Source: an uncultured Granulosicoccaceae bacterium
GTDB lineage: Bacteria; Pseudomonadota; Gammaproteobacteria; CALCKW01
Length of the DNA: 8,939 bases
Assembly (NCBI GenBank): GCA_937941555.1
Contig: CALDHJ010000132.1
Location: 1 to 8,939 of the forward strand
Direction: 5' to 3'
In this document: positions 1 to 5,622 of the stretch, piece by piece
Position numbering within the stretch: the stretch's first letter is position 1
Layout of the letters: each line of letters starts with the position of its first letter
Notes under the pieces: model-generated
What the model saw: only the letters and a program-made list of their open reading frames with translations
Told to the model about the DNA's origin: nothing
Databases searched by the model: none
Position numbers and translations under genes: made by a program

Positions 1-599
1 AGCTCTGGAACACCTCGGACGGCTCCAATGGCAAATCCTGTGCGAGCTGTCACGGCGATGCGTCCGACTCGATGGCGGGTGTGCGGGCGCAAATGCCGAA
101 ATGGAGCGCGACGCTGGGCAAGCCACACACTATGGAAACCCAGATCAACGTGTGCCGTACCGATCAAATGGACGCCGAAGCGTGGAAATGGGAAGCGCCG
201 GATATGCTCGCCATGACAGCATTCGTCGGCTTGCAATCTCGCGGCATGCCGGTCGACGTGCAAACCGATGGCGGCATGGCGCCGTGGGTCGAGCAAGGCA
301 AAGAGCTCTACTACACCCGCGTCGGTCAGTTGGACATGGCGTGCGCCAACTGCCATGAAGCGAACCACGGCAAGATGATCCGCGCAGACCACCTCAGCCA
401 GGGACAGATAAACGGCTTTCCGGTCTACCGCCTCAAGTGGGCCGGGCTCGGCTCGATCCACCGCCGGTTCAAGGGCTGCATGGACAACATTCGCGCCACA
501 CCGTTCAAAAGGGGTTCGGACGAGTTCATCGCGCTCGAAGCCTATATTGCAAGCCGTGGCAACGGCCTGAGTGTGGAGACACCGTCCATTCGCAATTGA
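1..599 (+). CDS. soxA: SoxA, diheme c-type cytochrome of the SoxAX complex (5' end missing)
   Basis: This is the C-terminal 198 residues of SoxA; the frame opens at base 3 and the start lies left of the window. SoxA with SoxX forms the periplasmic cytochrome that couples thiosulfate oxidatively to the carrier SoxYZ. Two heme sites are visible: CASCH (visible residues 13-17) with a candidate axial Cys51 in INVCR, and CANCH (114-118) with Cys159 in RFKGC. The 45-residue gap from the second heme to Cys159 matches my recollection of the gap to the catalytic axial (persulfide) cysteine in characterised SoxA. Having both CxxCH motifs makes this the diheme type rather than the monoheme type that lacks the first heme. 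Full-length SoxA is usually about 260-290 residues, so the signal peptide and part of the first domain are missing. soxB follows after 90 bp, but a terminator lies between them. Confidence 0.93.
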   Translation, partial: LWNTSDGSNGKSCASCHGDASDSMAGVRAQMPKWSATLGKPHTMETQINVCRTDQMDAEAWKWEAPDMLAMTAFVGLQSRGMPVDVQTDGGMAPWVEQGKELYYTRVGQLDMACANCHEANHGKMIRADHLSQGQINGFPVYRLKWAGLGSIHRRFKGCMDNIRATPFKRGSDEFIALEAYIASRGNGLSVETPSIRN

Positions 600-620
600 T
601 TGGGCTACATCGAAACCGCA

Positions 621-654
621 AGCAGCCATCCGGCTCCCGGTGGCTGCTTTTTTT
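621..654 (+). terminator. Intrinsic terminator between soxA and soxB
   Basis: The arms AGCAGCCA (621-628) and TGGCTGCT (641-648) are perfectly complementary. The stem continues as CCGG/CCGG (630-633 with 637-640) past one bulged T, leaving a CTC loop. A run of seven T follows at 648-654. This is a canonical Rho-independent terminator. It starts 22 bp after the soxA stop and ends 35 bp before the soxB ATG, too little room for an ordinary promoter after it. soxB must therefore be read by leakage through it or from a promoter that overlaps it. Confidence 0.85.
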
Positions 655-677
655 ATCCTGACGACTCGCCAGCCCCC

Positions 678-682
678 GGAGG
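678..682 (+). promoter_or_regulatory. Ribosome binding site of soxB
   Basis: GGAGG lies 7 nt before the ATG at 690. It decides the soxB start in favour of this ATG over an in-frame TTG at 600, which would add 30 residues encoded by the terminator hairpin. Confidence 0.85.
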
Positions 683-689
683 CGTTTCC

Positions 690-2381
690 ATGATTTCACG
701 TCGAGAATTCCTGCAAGCGGCCGTCGCCGCCTCTGCCGCGCTCGCCACGGCGAGTCGCTCTCTGGGCGCGCTGGCCGCGGGCCAGTCCATTCGCCAGAGC
801 GACCTGCTGGACTTCGCCGACTACGGCAACGTCACCCTCGTTCACATCACCGACATCCACGCACAGACACGCCCTGTGTATTTCCGTGAGCCGTCGATCA
901 ACATCGGTGTGGGTGACGCCAACGGCTTGCCGCCCCACATCACCGGGCGTGATTTCCTCACCGCCTTCAACCTTACACCCGGCAGCCCCGCGGCCTACGC
1001 ACTCGCAAGCGAAGACTTCGTGGCCCTGGCGACTCAGTACGGTCGTATGGGAGGCCTCGACCGCGTGGCCACCGTCATCAACCACATCCGCGCTTCGCGA
1101 GACGCCAACATGCTGCTGCTCGACGGCGGCGACACCTGGCAAGGCTCCTACGTGTCCCACCAGACCGGTGGTCAGGACATGGTCGACATCATGAACGCGC
1201 TCAAGCCTGATGCCATGACCGCACACTGGGAATTCACCTTTGGCGAAGAACGCGTGCAGGAGATCGTCGACAGCCTGCCGTTCGCCTTCCTCGGGTCCAA
1301 CATCTTCGACACCGAGTGGGACGAGCCCGCTTTCGAGCACACCGTGTTTCACGAGCGAGGGGGCGTGAAAATCGCCACCATCGGCCAGGCATTCCCCTAC
1401 CTTCCGGTGGCCAACCCGCACCACCTGTTCCCGTCCTACTCCTTCGGCATCCGCGAGAGCGTGTTGCAGGCCAACGTCAACGCCGCGCGCAACGCCGGCG
1501 CCGAGCTCGTGGTGCTGTTGTCGCACAACGGTTTCGACGTCGACCGCAAACTCGCCGGCCGGGTAAAGGGCATTGACGTGATCCTGACCGGACACACCCA
1601 CGATGCCATCCCCGAGCCGGTCAAGGTCGGTAACACGCTGCTGATCGCTTCGGGCTCAAACGGCAAATTCGTCTCGCGACTCGACCTCGATGTGTCATCA
1701 AGCGGCGTGCGCGGCTTTCGCTACCGATTAATCCCGGTTTTCGCCGATGCGATCGAACCTGATGCAGATGTCGCAGCGCTGATCGACAACTCCCGCGCCC
1801 CGTTCAGAGATACGCTCGGCACCGTGCTCGGCCAAACCGAGTCCCTGCTCTACCGCCGCGGCAACTTCAACGGCAGCTTCGACGACCTGATCTGCGAGGC
1901 ATTGTTGTCCGAGCGCGAGGCCGACATCGCCTTGTCACCGGGTTTTCGGTGGGGCCCGAGCCTGCTGCCCGGGCAGGACATCACGGTCGAAGACCTCTAC
2001 AACGCAACCGCCATGAGCTATCCCGCGACCTACCGCACGGACATGAACGGGCAGCTGATCAAGACCATTCTCGAAGACGTTGCAGACAATTTGTTCAACC
2101 CCGATCCCTACTACCAGCAAGGGGGCGACATGGTGCGCGTGGGCGGCATGCGCTACCGCATCGACGTGAGCAAACCCATCGGTGAACGCATCAGTGACAT
2201 GGAGCTCGTGTCCACCGGGAAACCGATCGACCCGAACGCCCACTACAGCGTCGCCGGTTGGGCATCCGTCAACCCCGACACCGATGGCCCGCCGATCTGG
2301 GACGTGGTCAGCGACCATCTCGCCAACGTCGGCACGGTGCAACTCGACGACACACCGCTGGTCTCCGTCACCGGCACCTAG
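690..2381 (+). CDS. soxB: SoxB, Tat-exported thiosulfohydrolase
   Basis: SoxB is the periplasmic dimanganese enzyme that hydrolyses sulfate from the S-sulfonated cysteine of SoxY in the Sox cycle. The 563-residue length is typical of the family. The N-terminus has a twin-arginine signal (SRREFLQ, residues 3-9) followed by an Ala-rich hydrophobic stretch to about residue 30. Metallophosphoesterase motifs follow in order: DIH (55-57), GGDTWQ (146-151), HWEF (179-182, the SoxB version of the GNHE motif), SHN (278-280) and GHTHD (301-305). The C-terminal half fits a 5'-nucleotidase-like substrate-binding domain. The ATG at 690 is chosen because it has a good Shine-Dalgarno sequence and places the Tat motif at the start. 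The residue before HWEF is Ala178, where I recall Gly in other SoxB proteins; I regard this as a minor variation. soxB is downstream of soxA and convergent with fccB. Confidence 0.95.
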   Translation: MISRREFLQAAVAASAALATASRSLGALAAGQSIRQSDLLDFADYGNVTLVHITDIHAQTRPVYFREPSINIGVGDANGLPPHITGRDFLTAFNLTPGSPAAYALASEDFVALATQYGRMGGLDRVATVINHIRASRDANMLLLDGGDTWQGSYVSHQTGGQDMVDIMNALKPDAMTAHWEFTFGEERVQEIVDSLPFAFLGSNIFDTEWDEPAFEHTVFHERGGVKIATIGQAFPYLPVANPHHLFPSYSFGIRESVLQANVNAARNAGAELVVLLSHNGFDVDRKLAGRVKGIDVILTGHTHDAIPEPVKVGNTLLIASGSNGKFVSRLDLDVSSSGVRGFRYRLIPVFADAIEPDADVAALIDNSRAPFRDTLGTVLGQTESLLYRRGNFNGSFDDLICEALLSEREADIALSPGFRWGPSLLPGQDITVEDLYNATAMSYPATYRTDMNGQLIKTILEDVADNLFNPDPYYQQGGDMVRVGGMRYRIDVSKPIGERISDMELVSTGKPIDPNAHYSVAGWASVNPDTDGPPIWDVVSDHLANVGTVQLDDTPLVSVTGT

Positions 2382-2408
2382 AAAAAAACTGTGCAGTTTT
2401 CACTGCAC
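2382..2408 (-). terminator. Intrinsic terminator reading leftward, likely for the fccB transcript
   Basis: GTGCAGT (2391-2397) and ACTGCAC (2402-2408) form a perfect 7-bp stem with a TTTC loop. On the + strand it is preceded by seven A (2382-2388), so on the - strand the hairpin is followed by AG and seven T, as in a Rho-independent terminator. It would end leftward transcription just short of the soxB stop codon, about 200 nt after the fccB stop. It has no T-run in the + direction, so it is not an obvious soxB terminator. A competing hairpin, AAAACTG/CAGTTTT (2385-2400), overlaps it. Confidence 0.65.
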
Positions 2409-2484
2409 CGCTGCCCTCACCCAGACAACTCAACAAAGCTGTAGGGAGCCTCCGAATGCGTTCCAGGCGAGTGCGAGGCAAGGC

Positions 2485-2558
2485 GAGAGCGAAGAAAAAA
2501 GTGCACCGGGCTGGCGCACCAGTTTACTTGAGTAAATGAGCATTTTTTCTTCACTCTC
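2485..2558. repeat. Palindromic intergenic element between soxB and fccB
   Basis: The left arm 2485-2504 (key part GAAGAAAAAA then GTGC) and the right arm 2540-2558 (GCATTTTTTCTTC then ACTCTC) are inverted copies, differing by one substitution and one extra base. The centre holds the near-perfect palindrome TTTACT-TG-AGTAAA (2523-2536). The GC-rich stretch 2461-2484 and a hairpin at 2574-2589 flank it. Composition and nested symmetry resemble dispersed palindromic intergenic repeats known in many gammaproteobacteria. Only one copy is visible, so its status as a repeat is inferred. It could instead serve as a bidirectional transcript end. Confidence 0.5.
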
Positions 2559-2573
2559 AACGCTGCATCGTGG

Positions 2574-2589
2574 GGCAGGCCCTCCTGCC
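2574..2589. other. Perfect hairpin just after the fccB stop
   Basis: GGCAGG (2574-2579) pairs with CCTGCC (2584-2589) around a CCCT loop. It lies 24 bp beyond the fccB stop codon on the transcript side. There is no T-run on either strand, so it is more likely an mRNA 3'-end stabilising structure, or part of the neighbouring palindromic element, than a terminator. Confidence 0.4.
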
Positions 2590-2613
2590 GCATGGGACGT
2601 GTTCGGTGGCTTC

Positions 2614-3879
2614 CTAGCCGAACATGTCGGTGGTGATGCCGATATACCAGCCCTCACTTTCCATGTATGTCTGCTGGCGCACGTCAGCGGACTCACCCGT
2701 CTGCGACACGAAGCCCGATGTCTTCGCGATCTTCTCGGGTGTGGCCTCGTAGGAAGCCCCGACTTTCACGCCGTCGTTCTCGGCGATCAACGACCAACAG
2801 GTGTTGGCGAAGGCAATCGCCTCGTGGCTGCTGCCAGTCAAATCCGCAAGGATGGCACTTGCGCACACTTTCGCCTGGCTGTTGGCCGAGAAACCGGACT
2901 TCGGCATGTCGCCTTGCTGGGCGGCATCGCCGAGCACATGGATATGTTCGTCGTCGTGGCTGCGGAGGTTCTCTGCGTGCACCGGCACCCAGCCCGCGTC
3001 GTTGGTGAGACCGGCGCGGCTCGCAATGTCACCGGCGCGCATCGCCGGAATGACGTTGCACACGTCGACCTTCTCGACCGTACCGTCGATCACCAGCTCC
3101 ATCGAATCCGGCCGCACTTCCACCGCATCGCCGCCGAAGTCGGGACCGATGCGCTCGATCATGCCGCCGTAGTGATTGGCCCAGCCCTCCTCGAACAAAC
3201 CTTGTTTGGAAAACTTGGGTTTCGGATCGGCGATCAGGATTTTCGCTGTCGGATTGTGTTGCTTGAGGTGGTGCGCCACCATCGAAATCCGCTCATAGGG
3301 CCCCGGCGGACAGCGGTAGGGGTTCGGCGGCGCCACCATCGCGTAGGTTCCCCCCTCCGGCATCGCCTCGAGCTGCGCCTTGAGCAATTGCGTCTGGCTG
3401 CCGGCCTTGTAGGCGTGCGGCATGCGGTTCTGCTGGCTCACGTCCCAGCCCGGTACCGCACCGTCGACAAAATCGATGCCCGGCGAGAGCACCAGGCGGT
3501 CGTAGCTGATCTTGGGGCCGCTCGCGAGATGCACTTCGCGCGCATCGCGGTCGACGCCGACCGCCCAGTCGTGCACAACGTTGATGCCGTAGTCCGCCGC
3601 GAGCTTGCCGTAGCTGTGGCCGAGCGAATCGAAGTCCTTGAAGCCACCGAGGTAGAGGTTGGAGAAAAAGCAGGTGTAGTAGGTGCGGGTCGGTTCGACC
3701 AACACCACGTCCACTGCGCCCTGGCTTTGCGCAGCAAGCGTGCGCGCGACGGACGCACCGCCGGCACCGCCGCCAACCACCACGACCCGCGGACGGGATG
3801 CGCCCAGAACTGTCGGGGCGCTGAGCGACAAGGCGCTCGCGGTCGACAGGCTGATGAAAGTGCGTCGATTGAGTTTCAC
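2614..3879 (-). CDS. fccB: FccB/SoxF, flavoprotein subunit of flavocytochrome c sulfide dehydrogenase
   Basis: This periplasmic FAD enzyme oxidises sulfide to sulfur and passes electrons to a c-type cytochrome (FccA or SoxE). From the GTG at 3879 it is 421 residues, near the family length. A Tat signal (NRRTFIS, residues 4-10, then a hydrophobic stretch) is followed by the dinucleotide fold VVVVGGGAGG (32-41). Cys70 in YYTCFFSN corresponds to the cysteine that binds FAD covalently in the Allochromatium enzyme. Cys190 in YRCPPGPYE and Cys361 in NTCWS match the redox-active disulfide in spacing. A second FAD-binding stretch is HIHVLGDAA (312-320). The GTG start is preferred over an in-frame ATG at 3948 because GGAGGAG sits 5 nt upstream and the Tat motif then lies at the N-terminus. 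No cytochrome subunit is adjacent: the next gene on this strand is an unrelated hydrolase. Confidence 0.93.
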   Translation of the reverse strand: MKLNRRTFISLSTASALSLSAPTVLGASRPRVVVVGGGAGGASVARTLAAQSQGAVDVVLVEPTRTYYTCFFSNLYLGGFKDFDSLGHSYGKLAADYGINVVHDWAVGVDRDAREVHLASGPKISYDRLVLSPGIDFVDGAVPGWDVSQQNRMPHAYKAGSQTQLLKAQLEAMPEGGTYAMVAPPNPYRCPPGPYERISMVAHHLKQHNPTAKILIADPKPKFSKQGLFEEGWANHYGGMIERIGPDFGGDAVEVRPDSMELVIDGTVEKVDVCNVIPAMRAGDIASRAGLTNDAGWVPVHAENLRSHDDEHIHVLGDAAQQGDMPKSGFSANSQAKVCASAILADLTGSSHEAIAFANTCWSLIAENDGVKVGASYEATPEKIAKTSGFVSQTGESADVRQQTYMESEGWYIGITTDMFG

Positions 3880-3884
3880 TGTGT

Positions 3885-3891
3885 CTCCTCC
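3885..3891 (-). promoter_or_regulatory. Ribosome binding site deciding the fccB GTG start
   Basis: On the - strand GGAGGAG stands 5 nt before the GTG at 3879, at normal Shine-Dalgarno spacing. The 23 residues that an ATG at 3948 would add precede a standard Tat motif and look unlike an export signal, so the GTG is the better start. Confidence 0.8.
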
Positions 3892-3948
3892 ACATGATGA
3901 CGACTGTGCGTGTGCGAGCGATATCCCAAAGAGTGGCCCGACCTGCAC

Positions 3949-3978
3949 AATATATCACATTATATTATGGTATTTGAA
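3949..3978 (-). promoter_or_regulatory. Candidate fccB promoter with overlapping AT-rich operator
   Basis: Reading the - strand, TTCAAA (+ strand 3973-3978) could be a -35 box. TATATT (3949-3954) could be a -10 box, with 18 bp between them and a TG one base upstream of the -10 (extended -10). The inverted repeat AATATA-N6-TATATT (3949-3966) covers the -10 and spacer, where a repressor would block RNA polymerase. Sulfide-responsive ArsR-family repressors (BigR/SqrR/SoxR type) are known to bind AT-rich palindromes at such genes; assigning one here is inference. The stretch is sharply more AT-rich than its surroundings. The predicted leader before the GTG is about 60 nt. Confidence 0.5.
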
Positions 3979-3979
3979 T

Positions 3980-4091
3980 ATTTGTAGTGCAGGATCGGAC
4001 ACGGCCTGCCGCCTGTCACGCGCCAGTCCGGTCTTGCACTAATGTCGGCAGACCGAACGCCGGCGCGTTAGCGTGAACGCAGCTGTCAGTC
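3980..4091. other. Intergenic tail between the dehalogenase and the fccB promoter
   Basis: This is the rest of the 212-bp gap between the fccB start and the dehalogenase stop. It contains an inverted repeat CGGTCT/AGACCG (4029-4034 with 4050-4055, 15-nt loop) and a short GCGTT/AACGC hairpin. Neither is followed by a T-run on either strand, so no intrinsic terminator for the dehalogenase gene can be claimed. I see no small open frame with a convincing ribosome binding site. Confidence 0.35.
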
Positions 4092-5024
4092 TCAAGAGCC
4101 CTTGGGATTGAAGAAGTCCAACAACCCGTGTGCACACGCCTCAGGCAATTCTTCGGCGATGAAATGCCCGCAATCAAGCGGTAGAGTGCGCACTTCGTCT
4201 GCCCAGCGCTGCCAGACCGACTCGGGTGACGACAACGTGTAGCGCTGCCCCCAGGGCACAAAAAGCGGACACAACACGCGCCTTCCGCCGTCACGGTCCG
4301 CCTGGTCATGGTGTAGATCAAGCGTGGCACCGGCCCGGTAATCCTCCGACATCGCTTCCAGCACCGACGGTTTGTGGAAACACCGACGGTATTCGGCAAC
4401 CGCACGCGGATCGAGCGCATGCGCACTGCCCGCCCAGGTAGTGAGCAACTGGTCGAGAAAGCCGTCCGGGTCTGCACCGATCAAACGCTCGGGAAACGGC
4501 GCCGGCTGCGCGAGCAGCGGCCAGTGGAATGCATCAATCGCAAAATCCTTGTCAGCCGCCTCCCAGATGTCGAGTGTCGGCACCGTGTCGAGGCTCGCCA
4601 GACGCTTGACGCGATCAGGGTGGTCAAGCGCCATGCGGTAACCCACCCGCGCACCGCGGTCGTGCGCAGCCACATCGAATCGATCGTGTCCCAAGGTGGA
4701 CATGAGATCGACGAACACTGCTGCCGTGAAGCGCTTGCTGTGGTGTGAGTGGTCATCGGAGCGCGGCGGACCGAGGCTGTCGCCGTAGCCCGGCAGGTCC
4801 GGGATCACCAGTCGAAAATGCGGTGCGAGAATCGGCGCGACCTTGTGCCAGGCCACGTGACTCTGGGGGTAACCGTGAAGCAGCAACAAAGGTGGACCGG
4901 ATCCGCCAAGCCGCAGGTGGATTCGGGTCTGGCCCGACCGGGACTCGCCTGACTGGGACTCGCCAACCGGAATGGTGACATCTCGGGTCTCAAAACCCGG
5001 AAACAACTCAGACTTTGACAACAC
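4092..5024 (-). CDS. Alpha/beta-hydrolase of the fluoroacetate/haloacetate dehalogenase family
   Basis: The protein is about 310 residues from the GTG at 5024, near the size of characterised fluoroacetate dehalogenases. Residue numbers below count from that GTG. Visible features are the oxyanion-hole motif LLLLHGYPQ (46-54) and the nucleophile segment AHDRGAR with Asp122, Arg123 and Arg126. The acid Asp146, the halide-pocket pair His167-Trp168, Tyr229 in EDYRA and the base His287 in CGHF follow. Spacings match the Asp110/Arg111/Arg114/Asp134/His155/Trp156/Tyr219/His280 set of the Rhodopseudomonas enzyme as I recall it. Arg +1 and +4 from Asp bind the substrate carboxylate, and His/Trp/Tyr stabilise the leaving halide. 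The enzyme should therefore hydrolyse 2-haloacids, possibly including C-F bonds, to hydroxyacids in the cytoplasm. Epoxide hydrolase is the alternative, but the full halide triad argues against it. A TTG at 5021 is an alternative start. The gene is divergent from the marR-led operon. A 15-bp in-frame tandem duplication lies near its N-terminus. Confidence 0.85.
   Translation of the reverse strand: MLSKSELFPGFETRDVTIPVGESQSGESRSGQTRIHLRLGGSGPPLLLLHGYPQSHVAWHKVAPILAPHFRLVIPDLPGYGDSLGPPRSDDHSHHSKRFTAAVFVDLMSTLGHDRFDVAAHDRGARVGYRMALDHPDRVKRLASLDTVPTLDIWEAADKDFAIDAFHWPLLAQPAPFPERLIGADPDGFLDQLLTTWAGSAHALDPRAVAEYRRCFHKPSVLEAMSEDYRAGATLDLHHDQADRDGGRRVLCPLFVPWGQRYTLSSPESVWQRWADEVRTLPLDCGHFIAEELPEACAHGLLDFFNPKGS
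4936..4965. repeat. 15-bp tandem duplication inside the dehalogenase gene
   Basis: Units 4936-4950 and 4951-4965 agree at 13 of 15 positions. In the gene they encode a repeated Gly-Glu-Ser-x-Ser motif, giving GESQSGESRSG. This polar insert sits before the first core beta strands, where I recall related proteins having a short turn. It keeps the frame and probably forms a surface loop. Confidence 0.75.
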
Positions 5025-5027
5025 CGG

Positions 5028-5032
5028 CCTCC
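5028..5032 (-). promoter_or_regulatory. Ribosome binding site of the dehalogenase gene
   Basis: GGAGG on the - strand lies 3 nt before the GTG at 5024 and 6 nt before an in-frame TTG at 5021. It supports a start here rather than at the ATG at 5102. That ATG would add a Cys-rich leader of about 26 residues that is not part of the hydrolase fold and overlaps the promoter region. Whether GTG or TTG is used cannot be decided by eye. Confidence 0.65.
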
Positions 5033-5081
5033 ACAGTCGGCAGTGGGCACAATTCGCCTCGAACTGTCCCAGCCTACACCC

Positions 5082-5111
5082 TTGACAGGCACCATCGTGC
5101 ATGTCATTAAT
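5082..5111 (+). promoter_or_regulatory. Candidate promoter of the marR-hpaB-reductase operon
   Basis: A perfect -35 hexamer TTGACA (5082-5087) is followed 18 bp later by ATTAAT (5106-5111), a 4-of-6 match to the -10 consensus. Transcription would start near 5118, giving a leader of about 20 nt before the marR ATG at 5139. The -10 region overlaps the palindrome at 5107-5125, which fits autorepression by the first gene product. Confidence 0.55.
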
Positions 5112-5125
5112 ATGTTAACGATTAA
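5107..5125. promoter_or_regulatory. Candidate MarR operator in the divergent intergenic region
   Basis: TTAAT (5107-5111) and ATTAA (5121-5125) are inverted repeats around a 9-bp centre that itself contains the palindrome GTTAAC (5114-5119). The 19-bp span suits a MarR dimer. It lies over the -10 box and start region of the rightward operon and about 80 bp before the dehalogenase start. A single site could therefore control both directions. Binding is inferred from position and symmetry only. Confidence 0.5.
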
Positions 5126-5138
5126 GATGTGATCGAAA

Positions 5139-5621
5139 ATGCCGAGCTTCCACAATTCCCTCCCCATGGTGCTCAACACGGCGCTCGACAGCGTCATGCC
5201 GATCTACCGCGAGTTGTTCGCGCGCTACGACCTGACAGAGACCCAATGGAGGGTGCTGCGAGTGCTTTGGGAAGCCGAAGCGGTCAGCTCTATCGAGCTG
5301 GCACGCCAGACCCTGATCCCGGCGCCGAGCCTCGTGGGTGTTCTCGATCGGCTCAGCCGAAAAGGCCTGATCGCCCGCCACCGCTCCGCAACCGACCGTC
5401 GACTGGTCAAGGTACGCACGACCGACGCCGGTCAGGCGCTGGGCGAAACGGTGATACCGCAAGTGGAACGCATCCACGATTTCATCCGCACACGCGTGAG
5501 CGCAACCGAGTGGTCGCGTTTGCAACACACCCTGAACACTCTGTCCCAATCCACACAACACATCACCCTGGCCGCCGTCCTCGGCGAGCCGGAGTCTGTC
5601 GCAACCCAAGAGGCCGTCTGA
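5139..5621 (+). CDS. MarR-family transcriptional regulator, HpaR-like
   Basis: This 160-residue protein has the MarR winged-helix layout. An N-terminal dimerisation helix (about 5-29) is followed by DLTETQWRVLRVL (31-43). The helix-turn-helix lies around SSIELARQTLIPAPSLVGVLDRL (50-72), and the wing carries the family DRR signature (86-88, in SATDRRLVKV). C-terminal helices (about 98-150) complete the dimer interface. The pattern LTE.QWR..R.L with a long helix-turn-helix resembles HpaR/HpcR, the ligand-released repressor of 4-hydroxyphenylacetate catabolism. It ends 1 nt before the HpaB-type gene, so they are surely co-transcribed. The ATG at 5139 has only a weak ribosome site but gives the N-terminal length expected by comparison with HpaR. 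Repression of its own operon, relieved by a phenolic substrate, is the likely role; the exact ligand is unknown. Confidence 0.88.
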   Translation: MPSFHNSLPMVLNTALDSVMPIYRELFARYDLTETQWRVLRVLWEAEAVSSIELARQTLIPAPSLVGVLDRLSRKGLIARHRSATDRRLVKVRTTDAGQALGETVIPQVERIHDFIRTRVSATEWSRLQHTLNTLSQSTQHITLAAVLGEPESVATQEAV

Positions 5622-5622
5622 C

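Noticed and set aside
600..689. Upstream TTG start for soxB adding 30 residues
   Set aside because: The added residues are encoded by the terminator hairpin. The ATG at 690 has GGAGG and begins a proper Tat signal.
696..1601. 301-codon open frame on the - strand opposite soxB
   Set aside because: It is antisense to soxB, with no domain and no plausible ribosome site or operon context.
2536..3897. 453-codon open frame on the + strand opposite fccB
   Set aside because: It is antisense to a clear FccB with catalytic cysteines and a Tat signal. It is rich in Arg, His and Val with no recognisable domain, as expected from the complement of a GC-biased gene.
3880..3948. N-terminal extension of FccB from an ATG at 3948
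   Set aside because: It would bury the Tat motif 27 residues inside, while GGAGGAG precedes the GTG at 3879. The extension does not look like an export signal.
4029..4055. Inverted repeat CGGTCT/AGACCG as a terminator for the dehalogenase
   Set aside because: The loop is 15 nt and neither strand has a following T-run.
5025..5102. N-terminal extension of the dehalogenase from an ATG at 5102, containing two CxxC motifs that look like a zinc site
   Set aside because: The region carries the GGAGG site used by the GTG at 5024 and overlaps the promoter and -35 box of marR. Haloacetate dehalogenases have no such domain, so the CxxC pairs are probably chance.
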